Shown: positions 63,804-64,000 of the stretch, in pieces
Numbering within the stretch: position 1 is the first letter of the stretch
How the letters are laid out: each line of letters begins with the position of its first letter
Assembly (NCBI RefSeq): GCF_022846655.1
Contig: NZ_AP025667.1
Span: forward strand, 3,881,001-3,945,000
DNA: 64,000 nucleotides
Source: Streptomyces seoulensis
GTDB lineage: Bacteria; Actinomycetota; Actinomycetes; Streptomycetales; Streptomycetaceae
Direction: 5' to 3'
Program-made: the position numbers and the translations under genes
Notes under the pieces: generated by a model
Told to the model about the DNA's origin: nothing
Seen by the model: the letters and a program-made list of their open reading frames with translations, nothing else
The model's database searches: none

Positions 63804-64000
63804 ATGACCACGCGAAATGCCCGGCGTACCACCCGTATCTCCGTCCTGGCCGCCGCCACCGCCGCACTGGCGCTGGGCCTGACCGCCTGCGGTGGCGCCG
63901 ACGACGGCTCGAAGGCGGCAGGCGACGACCACGCGGCCAGCACCTCGGCGAGCCGGTCCGCGTCTGGTGCCGACAGCACTGGCGGCCTCAAGGACGGGGC
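63804..64000 (+). CDS. Lipoprotein, N-terminal part (gene cut by window end)
   Basis: The first 65 codons of an exported lipoprotein: a basic start (MTTRNARRTTRIS), hydrophobic core (VLAAATAALALGL) and lipobox LTAC, then an Asp/Ser/Ala-rich linker (GGADDGSKAAGDDHAASTSA). The rest lies beyond the window. The start is the ATG at 63804 with GGGGGAG about 8 bases upstream. Many Streptomyces lipoproteins of this look carry a C-terminal DUF4232-type domain, but that cannot be seen here. Confidence 0.75.
   Translation, partial: MTTRNARRTTRISVLAAATAALALGLTACGGADDGSKAAGDDHAASTSASRSASGADSTGGLKDG

Overview
The window is high-GC actinobacterial chromosomal DNA, almost certainly from a Streptomyces. It has G/C third-codon bias, GTG/TTG starts, many 4-bp coupled gene overlaps, an ergothioneine cluster, a b558-type succinate dehydrogenase, and secreted ricin-lectin hydrolases. 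From memory, the gene order (egtABCD, sdhCAB, a PAS-GGDEF-EAL protein like RmdA, an SCO0930-family lipoprotein, a WS/DGAT enzyme, an Rpf-LysM-M23 protein next to gnd) resembles the SCO0900-SCO0980 part of the S. coelicolor arm. That synteny was not checked here.

Layout. 1-4.5 kb: the end of a flavin monooxygenase, a TetR regulator divergent from an FMN reductase with two palindromic operators between them, an SDR behind a MerR-type promoter, an esterase and a PemK-like protein. 4.7-9.3 kb: egtABCD, translationally coupled and preceded by a small ORF. 9.4-15 kb: dodecin, a HAD phosphatase, an MT0933-like antitoxin, the sdhCAB operon and a divergent LysR gene. 15-31.5 kb: a c-di-GMP enzyme coupled to a methyltransferase; a block of envelope and secreted proteins (SCO0930-type lipoprotein, Pro-rich protein, DUF4239 protein, Asn/Gly-rich surface protein, class F sortase, polysaccharide deacetylase); a universal stress protein, an MFS/LysR pair, an amino-acid permease, a CapA-like lipoprotein and an ECF sigma/anti-sigma pair. 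31.5-51.7 kb: Fpg/Nei glycosylase, PAS-GAF-PP2C-HATPase phosphatase, lipase maturation factor, amidase and GNAT (meeting in a triple 21-bp repeat), a zinc-finger SDR, a WS/DGAT, a GH92 mannosidase, a glgC/glgA-type pair with an FhuF-like protein, a DMT permease, an RpfD-like muralytic enzyme and 6-phosphogluconate dehydrogenase.

51.7-64 kb is more accessory. It has a solitary CRISPR-like repeat, an I36-type secreted protein, an EF-hand protein, a decayed phosphotransferase, a GPP34 protein, a YwqG-like protein and a probably frameshifted gene. Then comes a three-gene operon of secreted ricin-lectin proteins (GH18 chitinase, beta-helix protein, ThuA protein). Its predicted promoter has a DasR-like site (GGTCCAGACC) inside the -35/-10 spacer. 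After an NADPH-F420 reductase-like gene there is a scar made of an IS5-type transposase fragment joined to a 242-bp relic of a second gnd gene. The window closes with a Pro-rich protein, a small acetyltransferase, panD and the start of a lipoprotein gene.

The most promising leads are the DasR-type-controlled lectin operon, the sortase F / Asn-Gly-rich surface protein pair, and the zinc-finger SDR without a normal Tyr-x3-Lys. No biosynthetic gene cluster, complete phage or cas locus is visible.
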